In this document: positions 1 to 8,505 of the stretch, piece by piece
Position numbering within the stretch: position 1 is the first letter of the stretch
Layout: each line of letters begins with the position of its first letter
Origin: an uncultured Ramlibacter sp.
GTDB taxonomy: Bacteria > Pseudomonadota > Gammaproteobacteria > Burkholderiales > Burkholderiaceae_C
Reading direction: 5' to 3'
DNA length: 64,000 nucleotides
Assembly: GCF_936925435.1 (NCBI RefSeq)
Contig: NZ_CAKZHQ010000005.1
Coordinates: forward strand, 181,702 to 245,701
Made by a program: the position numbers and the translations under genes
The notes under the pieces: generated by a model
Database searches by the model: none
What the model saw: the letters and a program-made list of their open reading frames with translations, nothing else
What the model was told of the DNA's origin: nothing

Positions 1-463
1 ACGGCGGTGTCGCGCTGAGGGCGACGGCATAGTCCACCAAGGCCCTCAGGCGCGGCGACAGGGGCGTGGCCACGCCTTCGTCGAGCAGGCGCCAGGCCGA
101 GTCCCGGTCCTTGGCCAGTTGCACGAACAGGCGGGCGTGCACCGATGCGCAATACGGGCAACCGTTGACCCGCGACACGGCAACGGTGGACAGCTCGCGC
201 TCGGCGCGCGGCAACCCGCCCTGGCCGTACATCACGGCGTTGAACAAACGCGAGCGCTCGCGCAAGGCATCGACATCGTGCAGCAAGGTCAGGTAGTACG
301 GCGAGGTGCGGGCACTCGGCGTGCTTTCGTCGAGCACGGCCAGCTGCTGCGGCGTGGCCGTGGCTGCGTCCACCGTCGTGAGCCAGGACGCCCACTGCAG
401 CTCCTGCAGCGTGAACCCCAGGGCAGTGACGGGCTCCCCCGCCGATGTGGCGACGGCGCTCAT
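1..463 (-). CDS. AhpD-like alkylhydroperoxidase (CMD family), C-terminus beyond window edge
   Basis: Redox-active member of the carboxymuconolactone decarboxylase/AhpD fold, a family that uses a CxxC thiol pair to reduce peroxides or pass electrons. The visible 154 residues contain the full AhpD motif E90-x11-C102-x2-C105-x3-H109 (segment NGCPYCASVHAR). The frame is still open at base 1, so the C-terminus is missing. The ATG overlaps the stop of the upstream CMD gene by 4 nt (ATGA), so the two are almost certainly cotranslated. It resembles the group I know as Avi_7169-type alkylhydroperoxidase proteins, which usually travel with an Avi_7170-type CMD partner, as here. The physiological peroxide or thiol substrate cannot be read from sequence. 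Confidence 0.82.
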   Translation of the reverse strand, partial: MSAVATSAGEPVTALGFTLQELQWASWLTTVDAATATPQQLAVLDESTPSARTSPYYLTLLHDVDALRERSRLFNAVMYGQGGLPRAERELSTVAVSRVNGCPYCASVHARLFVQLAKDRDSAWRLLDEGVATPLSPRLRALVDYAVALSATPP

Positions 464-966
464 GCGGCCTCCCCGGCCAGCGCCTTCAGCCCGGCCAGCA
501 GCCGCACCTGGAAGCTGGCATAGCTGACCAGCTGCGCCAGGCTCACGATGGCGCGATCGCTCAGGCCCTGGTCGCGCAAGGCCTGCAGGTGGGCGGGCTT
601 CGCGTCGCGCGGGCGCAGAGTCAGCAGATCGGTGTGGGCAAGCAGCGCCTTCAGGCGTGGCGCCACCGAAGGCTTAGGCGCTTCGATCTGCTGCAGCGTA
701 GCCTGGTCCACATCCAGCTTCTGCAAGGCCGCGCGATGCCGCGCAGCCAGTTTTTCGCTGTGGTTCAGCACGGCGACGCGCAGAGCCACGGCTTCGCGTT
801 CGACCGCGGGCAGGTCGGCCCAGTCAGTTGGGCGCAGGAGCGCGTCGTCGCTGCCCTGCAGGAATTCCCGCACCTGCGGCCGCTGCGCGCGCAGGCGCGC
901 CAACGCGGAACCCGGTCCGATGCCGGCGAGGGTGTCGATGGTGTCTGTGTCCGGGTTCTGGCTCAT
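460..966 (-). CDS. CMD-domain protein lacking the redox cysteines (Avi_7170-like)
   Basis: A 168-residue all-helical protein of the carboxymuconolactone decarboxylase/AhpD superfamily. It contains no cysteine at all. Aligning it by eye on the AhpD motif of its downstream partner keeps the outer residues (E58 and H77, the same 19-residue spacing) but replaces the two cysteines by S70 and L73. It therefore cannot act as a dithiol peroxidase alone. A structural partner of the cysteine-bearing neighbour, or a non-redox CMD enzyme, is more likely. Start ATG overlaps the upstream dehydrogenase-like gene by 4 nt and its stop overlaps the downstream gene by 4 nt, giving a tight three-gene translational cascade. 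Confidence 0.78.
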   Translation of the reverse strand: MSQNPDTDTIDTLAGIGPGSALARLRAQRPQVREFLQGSDDALLRPTDWADLPAVEREAVALRVAVLNHSEKLAARHRAALQKLDVDQATLQQIEAPKPSVAPRLKALLAHTDLLTLRPRDAKPAHLQALRDQGLSDRAIVSLAQLVSYASFQVRLLAGLKALAGEAA

Positions 967-2204
967 GCTGCCCTCCTTTGCGCGTCGTCGACGCTGTGAT
1001 CATGGGTTTGTTCTTGCGCCTGACGGGCGGCCAGCACGCTGCGCCCCACCAAGCCCAGGGCCAGGTCGTCCTGCGGCGGCTGGAACAGGCCGGCGCGGGC
1101 ATCGCGGAAATGGCGTTCCAGCACCAGGTCCCGCGTCAGGCTGAAGCCGCCGGCCACGCGCAGTGCCTGGTCGGTCACCTGGCAGACGGTGTTGGTGACG
1201 AACTGTTTGGCAGCCGCGATCTGCGGGCCGAGCCGCTCGCGTTCCTGGGGGTGGTCGGCCCAGCGCCGCGCCGTGGCGTACAGCAGAGCACGCGCCGCAT
1301 CCAGCTGGATCGCGATTTGGCCGATGGTCTGCTGGACCTGCGCCAGGCTCGCGATGGCCTGCCCACCCAGGGCCGAAGGCTTGCGCCCGTTGGCGTAGTC
1401 CGCGGCCGCATCCAGCGCGCCCTGGCCTATGCCCAGGTACACGGCAACCAGGCTCAGCCACCAGCCGTTGGCCGGCGGCGGCGCCGGCTCGCCCACGCGC
1501 TGGCGCTCCACCACCCACTCGTCGGCCACGAACACATCGTGGAAGTGCACGTCGTCGCTGCCGCCGGCGCGCTGGCTCAGGTTGCCGGCCCAGGTCGGCT
1601 CGATGCGCAGGCCCCGGGCAGGCGCCTCGACGATGGCCCGCGCGACCTCGCCGCGTGGCGCTCCGTCGCTGGGCGGCAACTGGACCGCCACCAGCAGGTA
1701 GCGCAAGGCCGGCGCCGCCGTGACGAAGATCTTGTGGCCGTTGACGCGCCAGCCGCCGGCGACGCGGGTGGCGGTGGCCGCCGGCTTGCCGCCGCGCGAG
1801 ATGCTGCCCAGGGCGGCTTCGGTCACCACCGAATTGGCGATGCCGCCTTCGCGCGCCAGGGTGGTGAAAAAGCGCTGCCGCACCGTCTCCGGCCAGCTGG
1901 GAAATTCCGCCTCACGGCCAATCACGTTGAGCAGCATGCCGACGCCGATGGCCGTCGCCGCGTCGTGCGCCGCCAACCGCTCCTGTGCCAGCACCATGTC
2001 GAACACGCTGGCGCCCTCGCCGCCATAAGCGCGCGGGATCGCCAGGCGCAGGTAGCCGGCCTCGTGCAGGCGCCGGTAGTGCGTGTGCGGGAAGCTGCCG
2101 TCGCGGTCGTGCTGGGCAGCGCCCTGGGCGAAACTGCGGCCCAGGCTGGCGGCCAGGTTGGCGATGCGCTGCTCGCGGGGCGTCCGTTCGAAGAGCTGGC
2201 TCAT
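963..2204 (-). CDS. Acyl-CoA dehydrogenase-fold flavoprotein (SfnB/DszC-like)
   Basis: 413 residues with the three-part acyl-CoA dehydrogenase fold: N-terminal helices (HYRRLHEAGYLRLAIPRAYGG), middle beta domain (GWRVNGHKIFVTAA) and C-terminal helices. The YEG active-site glutamate of true short/medium-chain dehydrogenases is absent from the C-terminal region (RHFRDARAGLFQPPQDD). This fits flavin-dependent oxygenases of the DszC/SfnB/HpaB-like side of the family rather than beta-oxidation. It sits between a VOC protein and a CMD protein with 4-nt overlaps on both sides, inside a LIV-type transporter operon, so it probably oxidises the imported compound or a product of it. Substrate unknown; it would need reduced flavin, for which no reductase gene is visible here. 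Confidence 0.75.
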   Translation of the reverse strand: MSQLFERTPREQRIANLAASLGRSFAQGAAQHDRDGSFPHTHYRRLHEAGYLRLAIPRAYGGEGASVFDMVLAQERLAAHDAATAIGVGMLLNVIGREAEFPSWPETVRQRFFTTLAREGGIANSVVTEAALGSISRGGKPAATATRVAGGWRVNGHKIFVTAAPALRYLLVAVQLPPSDGAPRGEVARAIVEAPARGLRIEPTWAGNLSQRAGGSDDVHFHDVFVADEWVVERQRVGEPAPPPANGWWLSLVAVYLGIGQGALDAAADYANGRKPSALGGQAIASLAQVQQTIGQIAIQLDAARALLYATARRWADHPQERERLGPQIAAAKQFVTNTVCQVTDQALRVAGGFSLTRDLVLERHFRDARAGLFQPPQDDLALGLVGRSVLAARQAQEQTHDHSVDDAQRRAA

Positions 2205-3091
2205 CCGCCTACCGCGCTACCGTTTTGGGAGCGGCCAGCGCCGATTTCACGGGGGCTAGAGGCAGATTTATTCAAGAATTCAGACTCTGCCAGCTCGAAT
2301 TCAAGCAAGGCGCCGTGGGTGCGCGCGAGGTCCAGCGGGCCGCTGCGCTGGCCGGCGTCGGCGGTGCGCAAGACCAGACCGCTTGGCCCTTGGCCGCGCG
2401 TGCCCAGGCGCTGGGCCAGCGGCCGCGCGGGATGGCCCACCGCATGGCGCGGCGCCGTGAGCAGCAGCGCACTGGCGCCCAGGTTCACCACCGCCAGGTG
2501 GATATCGCCGCCGGGCAGCGTGACAGGCTGGCCGACCGTGGCCTTGTCACCAAGCAACGCGCGATAGCGCTCCAGCGAGGCCTCAAGGTCGTGCACGGCG
2601 ATCGCCAGGCTGGCCACGCCTTGCGCGCCGTTGGGGTGGACGCGCGCGTCGCCTTCGGGCACGCGCAGCACGCGTGGCGTCAGATCACCGCAGAGGAAGG
2701 GCAGGTCCGGGGAGGGTGCGCGGGCGGTCTGCCAGTGCAGGCGCTCGCCATCGGGACGGACGCGGCCGCCGTCCAGTGGTCCCAGCAGTTGCAAGCCGCG
2801 CTGGCCGGCTTCGCGCACGGTGGTGGCGGTGTCTTGCGGCAGCAGCGCGAAGTCCACCAGGCCTTCGCCATGCGCTTGCAGCAGCTGCCACCAGCGCTCC
2901 TGCGGGGCCGGCTCGCGCCAGGCGATCAGCTCGAAGTAGCTGCCATCGGCAAACACGACCAGGGCGTTGTGCGTGCTGCGGCCGGGGTGTTCACCACCGC
3001 GCAGCACGTTGAAGCCCAGGGCTGCGTAGTCGGCGATGGCAGGTTCCAGGTCATGGACCGCGATGACGATGTGGTCGAGGATGAGGGACAT
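2201..3091 (-). CDS. VOC/glyoxalase-like protein, two-module
   Basis: 296-residue protein starting MSLILDHIVIAVHDL, the usual opening of a vicinal-oxygen-chelate module with a metal-ligand histidine near residue 7. A second related module begins near residue 165 (GVASLAIAVHDLEASL). The N-terminal part looks like the Glyoxalase_3-type domain; the last about 30 residues are a polar tail. VOC proteins include dioxygenases, lyases, isomerases and thiol transferases, so the reaction is open. An RBS (AAGGA) lies 7 nt before the ATG. The stop overlaps the next gene's ATG by 4 nt, tying it to the dehydrogenase-like and CMD proteins downstream. Confidence 0.75.
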   Translation of the reverse strand: MSLILDHIVIAVHDLEPAIADYAALGFNVLRGGEHPGRSTHNALVVFADGSYFELIAWREPAPQERWWQLLQAHGEGLVDFALLPQDTATTVREAGQRGLQLLGPLDGGRVRPDGERLHWQTARAPSPDLPFLCGDLTPRVLRVPEGDARVHPNGAQGVASLAIAVHDLEASLERYRALLGDKATVGQPVTLPGGDIHLAVVNLGASALLLTAPRHAVGHPARPLAQRLGTRGQGPSGLVLRTADAGQRSGPLDLARTHGALLEFELAESEFLNKSASSPREIGAGRSQNGSAVGG

Positions 3092-3106
3092 GTGAAATCC
3101 TTGTGT

Positions 3107-3958
3107 TCAGGAAGCGGTGCTGGCGGCGCCGTCGCCCCCCAGGTAGGCATCGCGGATGCGGGCGTCGTCCAGCAACTGCCGCGCCGGTCCGGACAGAACG
3201 ACGCGGCCGGTCTGCAGCACATAGCCATGTTGGGCGATCTGCAGCGCCAGGCTGGCGTTCTGTTCCACCATGAAGACGGAGATGCCCTGGCGGTTGATCT
3301 GCGCGATGAGCTCCAGCACCTTGTCCACGTAAAGGGGCGACAGGCCCATGGTGGGTTCGTCCATGCACAGCAGGCGGGGCCGCCCCATCAGCGCGCGCGC
3401 CATGGCCACCATCTGCTGCTCACCGCCCGACAGCGTGCCGGCCTGAAAGCCGATGCGCTCGGCCACGCGCGGGAACAGTTCCAGCATGCGCTCCAGGTCG
3501 CGCGCGACCTCACGGCTGTCGTTGCGCGCATAGGCGCCCATCAGCAGGTTTTCGCGCACGGTCATGGCGGGAAACAGGCGGCGCGCTTCGGGCACGGAGC
3601 CGATGCCGCGGCGGATGACCTGCGGCGTGGGCAGGCCCAGCGTGGACTGGCCATCGAACAGCACATCGCCCGAGCGCGGCCTGAGCAGGCCCAGCACCAC
3701 TTTCATGGTCGTGCTCTTGCCACTGGCGTTGCCGCCCAACAGGCTGACGATCTGGCCGCTGCGCACCTGCAGGTCCACGTCGAAGTGAGCCTGCACCGGG
3801 CCGTAAAAACTGTTGACCTTGCGCAGTTCGAGCAGCGGCGCCGCGCTTGTGGACGCGGGGCCGGCGTGGTGGGCGTCGCCCCGCCGCTCATCGCGCGGCT
3901 CGCCCCAGGCGGTGGCAGGCGCCAGACCGGTACGCGCGACCGTGACGACGGCGCTCAT
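3107..3958 (-). CDS. ABC transporter ATP-binding protein, LivF-type
   Basis: Cytoplasmic ATPase of a branched-chain-amino-acid-type (HAAT) importer. Walker A GGNASGKS at residues 75-82, signature LSGGEQQ, and Walker B followed by DEPTMGLSP mark a LivF subunit. Ordinary LivF proteins are about 235 residues; this one is 283 because an Ala/Gly/Pro-rich, probably unstructured stretch of about 41 residues precedes the core (PLLELRKVNSFYG). The ATG at the given start overlaps the LivG stop by 4 nt, supporting the long form, although an internal start cannot be excluded. Together with LivG, the fused LivHM permease and the binding protein upstream it completes one importer. Despite the LIV-type fold, the substrate here is probably not leucine, given the oxygenase-like neighbours. 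Confidence 0.9.
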   Translation of the reverse strand: MSAVVTVARTGLAPATAWGEPRDERRGDAHHAGPASTSAAPLLELRKVNSFYGPVQAHFDVDLQVRSGQIVSLLGGNASGKSTTMKVVLGLLRPRSGDVLFDGQSTLGLPTPQVIRRGIGSVPEARRLFPAMTVRENLLMGAYARNDSREVARDLERMLELFPRVAERIGFQAGTLSGGEQQMVAMARALMGRPRLLCMDEPTMGLSPLYVDKVLELIAQINRQGISVFMVEQNASLALQIAQHGYVLQTGRVVLSGPARQLLDDARIRDAYLGGDGAASTAS

Positions 3959-4806
3959 ACAGCCACCGCCTCGGCGACCACGGCCGCTCCCACGTGGCGG
4001 TGGCCGAGGTAGGCCTCGATCACGGCGGGATCACGCCGCACCGCGTCCGGCAGGCCTTGGGCGATCTTGCGACCGTCGTCCAGCACCACCACACGGTCCG
4101 ACAGCTGCATCACCAAGTCCAGCTTGTGTTCGATCAGCAGGATGCTTTGCCCGCCCTCCTTGAGCTTGCGGATCAGTTCCAGCATCTGCGCCGTTTCGCT
4201 TTCGTTCATGCCAGCCGTGGGTTCGTCCAGCAGCAACAGGCGCGGGCGCAGTGCGAGCGCGCGGGCGATCTCCACGCGGCGGCGGTTGGCGTAGGACAGG
4301 CTGTACGCGGGGTGGTCGATGCGCGGAGCGAGGCGCTCGCCAAACAGCGCGATGATCGCCAGCGCATCCTCGCGCAAGGCGAGCTCCTCCCGCCGCACGG
4401 CAGCCGGCTGTAGCAGCGCCAGTCCCAGTTCGGCCACCGCGCCCAGGCCGGGCACGCCACCCAGACGCGGCTTGACGCTGCGCAAGCGGGTGTGGGCGCC
4501 GACCAGCACGTTGTCCAGAACGCTGAGGTTGGCGAAGACCCGGCCGTGCTGGAAGGTGCGGGCCAGCCCCAGCCGCGCCAGCTGTTCGGCCGGCAGGCCA
4601 GTGACGTCGCGGCCGTCGAAGACCACGCGACCCGCATCGGGCTGGTCCAGGCCGGTCACCAGGTTGAACAAGGTGGTCTTGCCGGCACCGTTGGGGCCGA
4701 TCACGCTGACCAGCTCGCCCTCGTCCACAGCCAGGTCCACGTTGTTGACGGCCGTCAGGCCGCCGAAGCGCCGGCTCAGGCCCGTGATCTCAAGCAGCGA
4801 GGGCAT
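3955..4806 (-). CDS. ABC transporter ATP-binding protein, LivG-type
   Basis: 283-residue ATPase with Walker A GPNGAGKT at residues 37-44, the LivG-style signature SYANRRRVEIARAL, and Walker B LLLLDEPTAGMN. The 25-residue insert before the signature is usual for LivG. It pairs with the LivF-type protein to energise the fused permease. Its start lies inside the 3' end of the OsmC gene (17-nt overlap) and its stop overlaps the livF-like ATG by 4 nt, so all are one transcription unit. Typical cytoplasmic protein attached to the membrane complex. Confidence 0.92.
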   Translation of the reverse strand: MPSLLEITGLSRRFGGLTAVNNVDLAVDEGELVSVIGPNGAGKTTLFNLVTGLDQPDAGRVVFDGRDVTGLPAEQLARLGLARTFQHGRVFANLSVLDNVLVGAHTRLRSVKPRLGGVPGLGAVAELGLALLQPAAVRREELALREDALAIIALFGERLAPRIDHPAYSLSYANRRRVEIARALALRPRLLLLDEPTAGMNESETAQMLELIRKLKEGGQSILLIEHKLDLVMQLSDRVVVLDDGRKIAQGLPDAVRRDPAVIEAYLGHRHVGAAVVAEAVAV

Positions 4807-5368
4807 CCTCTGCCTCCTGCTTGCCAGCTGCGGGCGCGGGCCGCGAGTTGAGCAGCTTCACTTCGGCGCGGATCTGCTGCGGGTTGCGCAGCAGATTGAG
4901 GATGGGGCAGTTGCGCTCCACCGCCTCGAACAGCGCGTCGATGTCGGCGCGGCTGGCCGGCGAGTCGATGTGCACGGTATAGCCAATAGCATGGGGCCAG
5001 ATCGGCGTGGCCTCATGCCCCGGGCTGCCGGCGCGCGGGTCGATGGTGCCGCTGACCTCCACCTCCAGGCTTTCCAGCGGGATCTTCCGCTCGGCGGCGT
5101 GGATCAGGAAGATGTGGGTGACGCAGCTGCCCAGCACGCCCAGCTGCAGCTCGGGCGAACTGGGTCCCAGGTTGTAGCCGGCGAAGTCGGGCGGGCTGTC
5201 GCTGATGACCTGGTGGTCGCGGATGCGGATACGCCGCACACCGCTGCGGCCCTCCGCGCTGACCTTGGCTTTGAGTTGCAGCGGTTGCGCCGTCCCGCTG
5301 TCGATGGCGCTCTGGCGCGCCAGCACCGCGCTGCGTTTCTGGGACAGGTAGTCGTTGAGATCGCTCAT
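4790..5368 (-). CDS. OsmC-family peroxiredoxin-like protein
   Basis: 192-residue OsmC/Ohr-family protein. Two cysteines sit where the family's catalytic pair belongs: C82 in LGSCVTHIFL and C154 in ERNCPILNLL. Such proteins detoxify organic or fatty-acid hydroperoxides with a thiol reductant. It has an AAGGAA ribosome site just before its ATG and is embedded between the permease and ATPase genes of an ABC importer, an unusual place for a stress gene. Co-occurrence with an AhpD-like protein at the end of the same operon suggests that processing of the imported compound generates peroxides or peroxidic intermediates. That link is inference. Confidence 0.86.
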   Translation of the reverse strand: MSDLNDYLSQKRSAVLARQSAIDSGTAQPLQLKAKVSAEGRSGVRRIRIRDHQVISDSPPDFAGYNLGPSSPELQLGVLGSCVTHIFLIHAAERKIPLESLEVEVSGTIDPRAGSPGHEATPIWPHAIGYTVHIDSPASRADIDALFEAVERNCPILNLLRNPQQIRAEVKLLNSRPAPAAGKQEAEDALAA

Positions 5369-5381
5369 GGTTTCCTTGGGG

Positions 5382-7211
5382 TCAGACGGTGCCCAGCAGG
5401 CCTTGCGGGCGGAAGCGGATCAGCAGCAACAGGGCGGCGCCGTAAATCAGCATGCGGTACTCCGCGGCCACGCGGAACAGCTCGGGCAGGCTCACCAGGG
5501 CCACCGCGCCCAGCAGGGCGCCGCTGATGTTGCCCAGGCCGCCCAGGATCACCATGGTCAGCGCCAGGATGGAGATCTGCGAGGTGAAGGTCTCGTGGTT
5601 GATGTAGGAGTACAGGTGGGCCGTGAAGGCGCCGCTCACGCCCGCGGCAAAGCCACCGAAGCCGAAGGCCAGGGCCTTGTAGCGGTCGGGGCTGACACCG
5701 TAGGCGCGTGCCGCCACTTCGTCATCGCGCACAGCCCGGAAGGTGCGGCCCAGATGCGAGCGCAGCAGCCGCCATTGCAGCAAGGCCAGCAAGACCAGGG
5801 CGCCCAGCGCCGCCCAGTAGAAGGCGTTGTTGGACGAGGCGTCCTGGCCGAACAGGGACAGGGGCGGAATGCCAGAGACACCGATCGGCCCGCGGGTCAC
5901 GCTCTCCCAGTTCAGGATGGTCAGGGCCACGATCTCGCCGATGCCCAGGGTGGCGATGGACACGTAGTGCCCACGCAGGCGGAAGGCCGGGAAGATCAGC
6001 GCGGTGCCCACCAGCGAGGTGACGAAGCCGGCCAGCACGATGCTGGTGCCCACCGGCAGCTTCAGGTCCAGCACCAGCAACGAGGAGGCATAGGCGCCGA
6101 TGGCCAGCAGGCCCGCATGGCCCAGCGACACCTGACCGATGGTGCCGGCCACCAGCGTGAGGCTCAGAGCCAGCGCCGCGTACAGCCAGGAGCTGGTGAG
6201 CGTCTGCAGGATGTAGGGTGAAGGATCGAACAGCGGCAGCACCACGGCGGCGGCCAACAAGCCCGCCAACAGCCAGCGCGGCACGGGCCAGGGCCGGCTG
6301 GGTGCGATGAAGGTGCCGGTCAGCGGTTCCGGCGGTAGCGCCCGCTTGCGGCCGAACAGGCCGTTGGGCTTGAGCACCAGGATCAGCAGCAGCAGCGCGA
6401 AGGCGAACAGGTTGCGATACGGCGTGCCCAGCAACGCCACCCCATAGCTTTCGATCAGGCCCAGCAACAGGCTGCCGACGATGGCGCCCGGCACGTTGCC
6501 CACACCGCCGACGACCGTGGCGACCACGCCCTTGAGCGTGGCCTGGAAACTCATGGCCGGACTGATGTTGTTGTAGTACATGCCCACCAGCAGGCCGGAC
6601 AAGCCGCCCAGGGCCGAGGCGATGGCAAACACCGCCTGGTTGACGCGGTTGACGTCCACGCCCATCTGCTGCGCGGCGTCGCGGTCCTGCGCCGTGGCGC
6701 GCACCGCCCAGCCCAGCTTGGTGAAGCGCAGAAAACCGAACAGCACGGCGGCACTGGCCAGGCCGATGCCGGCGATCAGCAGATCCAGCGCGCCGATGGT
6801 GCCGGTTCCCAGTTGCAGGCGCCAGGCCGGCAACTGCGTGGGCAAGGCACGCGGGTCGGGGCTGAAGACCAGTTGCACCAGGATGTCCAGCACGAAGCTG
6901 ATGCCGATGGTGGCCAGCAGCGGCGCGATGCGGGGGGCACCCTGCAAAGGTCGCAGGCCCACGCGCTCGATCAGCATGCCCAGCGCGCCCGAACCCAGCA
7001 CCACCAGGGCGATGGTGACGGGCAGGGGCGTGTGCAGGTAGGTGATCGATGCCCAGCCGATGTAGGCGCCGACCGTGTAGACAGAGCCGTGCGCGAAATT
7101 GATCAGATGGGAGACGCCGAAGATCAGCGCCAGCCCGACCGCCAGCAACGCGTAGATGTTGCCGATGATCAGGCCGTTGACCGTGTAGTCAAAAAAGGAA
7201 GTGAAGCTCAT
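5382..7211 (-). CDS. Fused LivH-LivM ABC transporter permease
   Basis: 609-residue membrane protein that joins two permease subunits normally encoded separately. Residues 1-290 are a LivH module ending in the characteristic [10 protein letters not shown]. Residues 291-312 form a proline-rich linker, and residues 313-609 a LivM module with the [12 protein letters not shown] and FRPQGLLG motifs near the C-terminus. Multiple hydrophobic segments fit about 8 plus 10 membrane spans. Fusion enforces 1:1 assembly. It lies 21 nt downstream of its binding-protein gene and 13 nt before the OsmC gene. Confidence 0.93.
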   Translation of the reverse strand: MSFTSFFDYTVNGLIIGNIYALLAVGLALIFGVSHLINFAHGSVYTVGAYIGWASITYLHTPLPVTIALVVLGSGALGMLIERVGLRPLQGAPRIAPLLATIGISFVLDILVQLVFSPDPRALPTQLPAWRLQLGTGTIGALDLLIAGIGLASAAVLFGFLRFTKLGWAVRATAQDRDAAQQMGVDVNRVNQAVFAIASALGGLSGLLVGMYYNNISPAMSFQATLKGVVATVVGGVGNVPGAIVGSLLLGLIESYGVALLGTPYRNLFAFALLLLILVLKPNGLFGRKRALPPEPLTGTFIAPSRPWPVPRWLLAGLLAAAVVLPLFDPSPYILQTLTSSWLYAALALSLTLVAGTIGQVSLGHAGLLAIGAYASSLLVLDLKLPVGTSIVLAGFVTSLVGTALIFPAFRLRGHYVSIATLGIGEIVALTILNWESVTRGPIGVSGIPPLSLFGQDASSNNAFYWAALGALVLLALLQWRLLRSHLGRTFRAVRDDEVAARAYGVSPDRYKALAFGFGGFAAGVSGAFTAHLYSYINHETFTSQISILALTMVILGGLGNISGALLGAVALVSLPELFRVAAEYRMLIYGAALLLLIRFRPQGLLGTV

Positions 7212-7232
7212 GCGCCCTGCGGTTGTGGTGAA

Positions 7233-8399
7233 TCAGCGGGCCGACGCGACCGCGGCCTTGCGGTCGGCCAGGGCCCACTTGCCGTCCTTGACAACCAGGT
7301 CGATGCTCTTGACGCCGACCACGCGCCGCGTCTGCGGATCGAAGCTGGCTTTGCCGAAGATCACGCTGGGCACGTCCTTGATCTTGTAGAAGGCGTCGCG
7401 CACCGCCTTGCGGTCGGCACCTGGGCCAGCCTGGCGCAAGGCCGCGGCGGCGTACTGGACTGCGTCGTAGGCATAGGCGTTGAAGGCGTCCGGCTCCTTG
7501 CTGTACTTGGCGCGGAAGGTCTGGACAAAGTGCTGCACCTCGGCGCGCGGCTCATCCGGGAAGAACGCGGTGTTGGTGTAGATGCCGTTGACGGCAGCGG
7601 CGCCGAGCTCGATGAACTTGGGCGAATAGACAGATCCCACCGCCGCGATGGGCTGCTGCAGGCCGACGCTGCGCACCTGGCCGGCGATGAGGGCGCCGTC
7701 GGGGTAGTAGGAGATCAGCACCACGCCGTCCGGGTTGGCGTCGCGCACGCGCACCAGGGTCGAGCGGAAGTCCTTCTCGTCGCTCTGGTAGCCCTCAGCC
7801 ACCACCACCTGGGCGCCGCGTTCGGCGGCGGCCTTGGCGAACACGTCCTTGCTGGTGCGGCCCCAATCGGTGTTGAGGAACAGCACCGCGATGCGCTTGA
7901 AGCCCAGCGTCTTCACGGCCAGGTCGGCCAGCAGCGGCTGCGCGTCGGCCTGGCTGATGGACGGGCTCCAGATGTAGTCGCCGCCCTTGGTGAAGTCGGG
8001 GTGGGAGTTGGTGAATCCCAGCTGCACCAGGCCGGCGCGCTGGTAGATGGGCGATGCTGCCATCGAGGCCGGGCTGGAGAAGTCGCCCAACTCGATCAGC
8101 ACGCGCTTGTCGTTGACGAACTTCTGCGCGATGCCAACCGACTGGCGCGGGTCGCTCTGGCTGTCCTCGAAGCTGTAAGCCAGCGGCCGGCCGTGGATGC
8201 CGCCGGCGGCATTGATGTGCTCCAGAGCCAGGTCGAAGCCGGCCTTCCATTGCGCGCCGTACTGTGCGTTCTGGCCGGTCAGCGGGCCGCTGACGCCGAA
8301 ATGGACAGGCTCACCCGAGGCGGGCGCGGCGAAGGTGGCGAGCGGGGCGGCCAGCAGGGTCGCGGCCAGGCCGAGGAGGAAGTGTTTGCGATGCAGCAT
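7233..8399 (-). CDS. Periplasmic substrate-binding protein of LIV-type ABC importer
   Basis: Solute receptor of the Peripla_BP_6 (Leu/Ile/Val-binding) family, 388 residues. I take the ATG at 8399: it is followed by a normal Sec signal peptide (MLHRKHFLLGLAATLLAAP..., cleavage after AFA/AA near residue 24) and preceded by AGGAAA at 7-nt spacing. A longer frame extends 24 codons upstream but would bury the signal peptide. The mature protein has the expected GPLTGQNAQYG opening and HINAAGG motif. First gene of run C; a candidate upstream regulatory element (8455-8484) lies 55 nt away. Ligand unknown. Confidence 0.9.
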   Translation of the reverse strand: MLHRKHFLLGLAATLLAAPLATFAAPASGEPVHFGVSGPLTGQNAQYGAQWKAGFDLALEHINAAGGIHGRPLAYSFEDSQSDPRQSVGIAQKFVNDKRVLIELGDFSSPASMAASPIYQRAGLVQLGFTNSHPDFTKGGDYIWSPSISQADAQPLLADLAVKTLGFKRIAVLFLNTDWGRTSKDVFAKAAAERGAQVVVAEGYQSDEKDFRSTLVRVRDANPDGVVLISYYPDGALIAGQVRSVGLQQPIAAVGSVYSPKFIELGAAAVNGIYTNTAFFPDEPRAEVQHFVQTFRAKYSKEPDAFNAYAYDAVQYAAAALRQAGPGADRKAVRDAFYKIKDVPSVIFGKASFDPQTRRVVGVKSIDLVVKDGKWALADRKAAVASAR

Positions 8400-8454
8400 G
8401 TGGTGTTTCCTGAATGAACGGGAGCATTCATTCTTCGCGCACCACGCCGAAAAC

Positions 8455-8484
8455 GGAACGAACAAAAACAAGTTTGCATATGAG
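8455..8484 (-). promoter_or_regulatory. Bipartite upstream element CTCATATG-N16-CGTTCC (copy 1)
   Basis: On the minus strand CTCATATG (8477-8484) is followed after exactly 16 nt by CGTTCC (8455-8460). It sits 55 nt upstream of the LIV-type binding-protein start. The same two half-sites with the same spacing occur upstream of the SfnB-like run at 25867-25896, and CATATGAG occurs nowhere else I could find in the window. The AT-rich spacing could include a weak -35/-10 pair (TTGCCT-N17-TTGTTC). A binding site for the CysB-family regulator encoded at 17498-18451, or for another sulfur-starvation activator, is my inference. Confidence 0.5.
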
Positions 8485-8505
8485 GCAAAGAGCGCTGTGC
8501 GCCAT

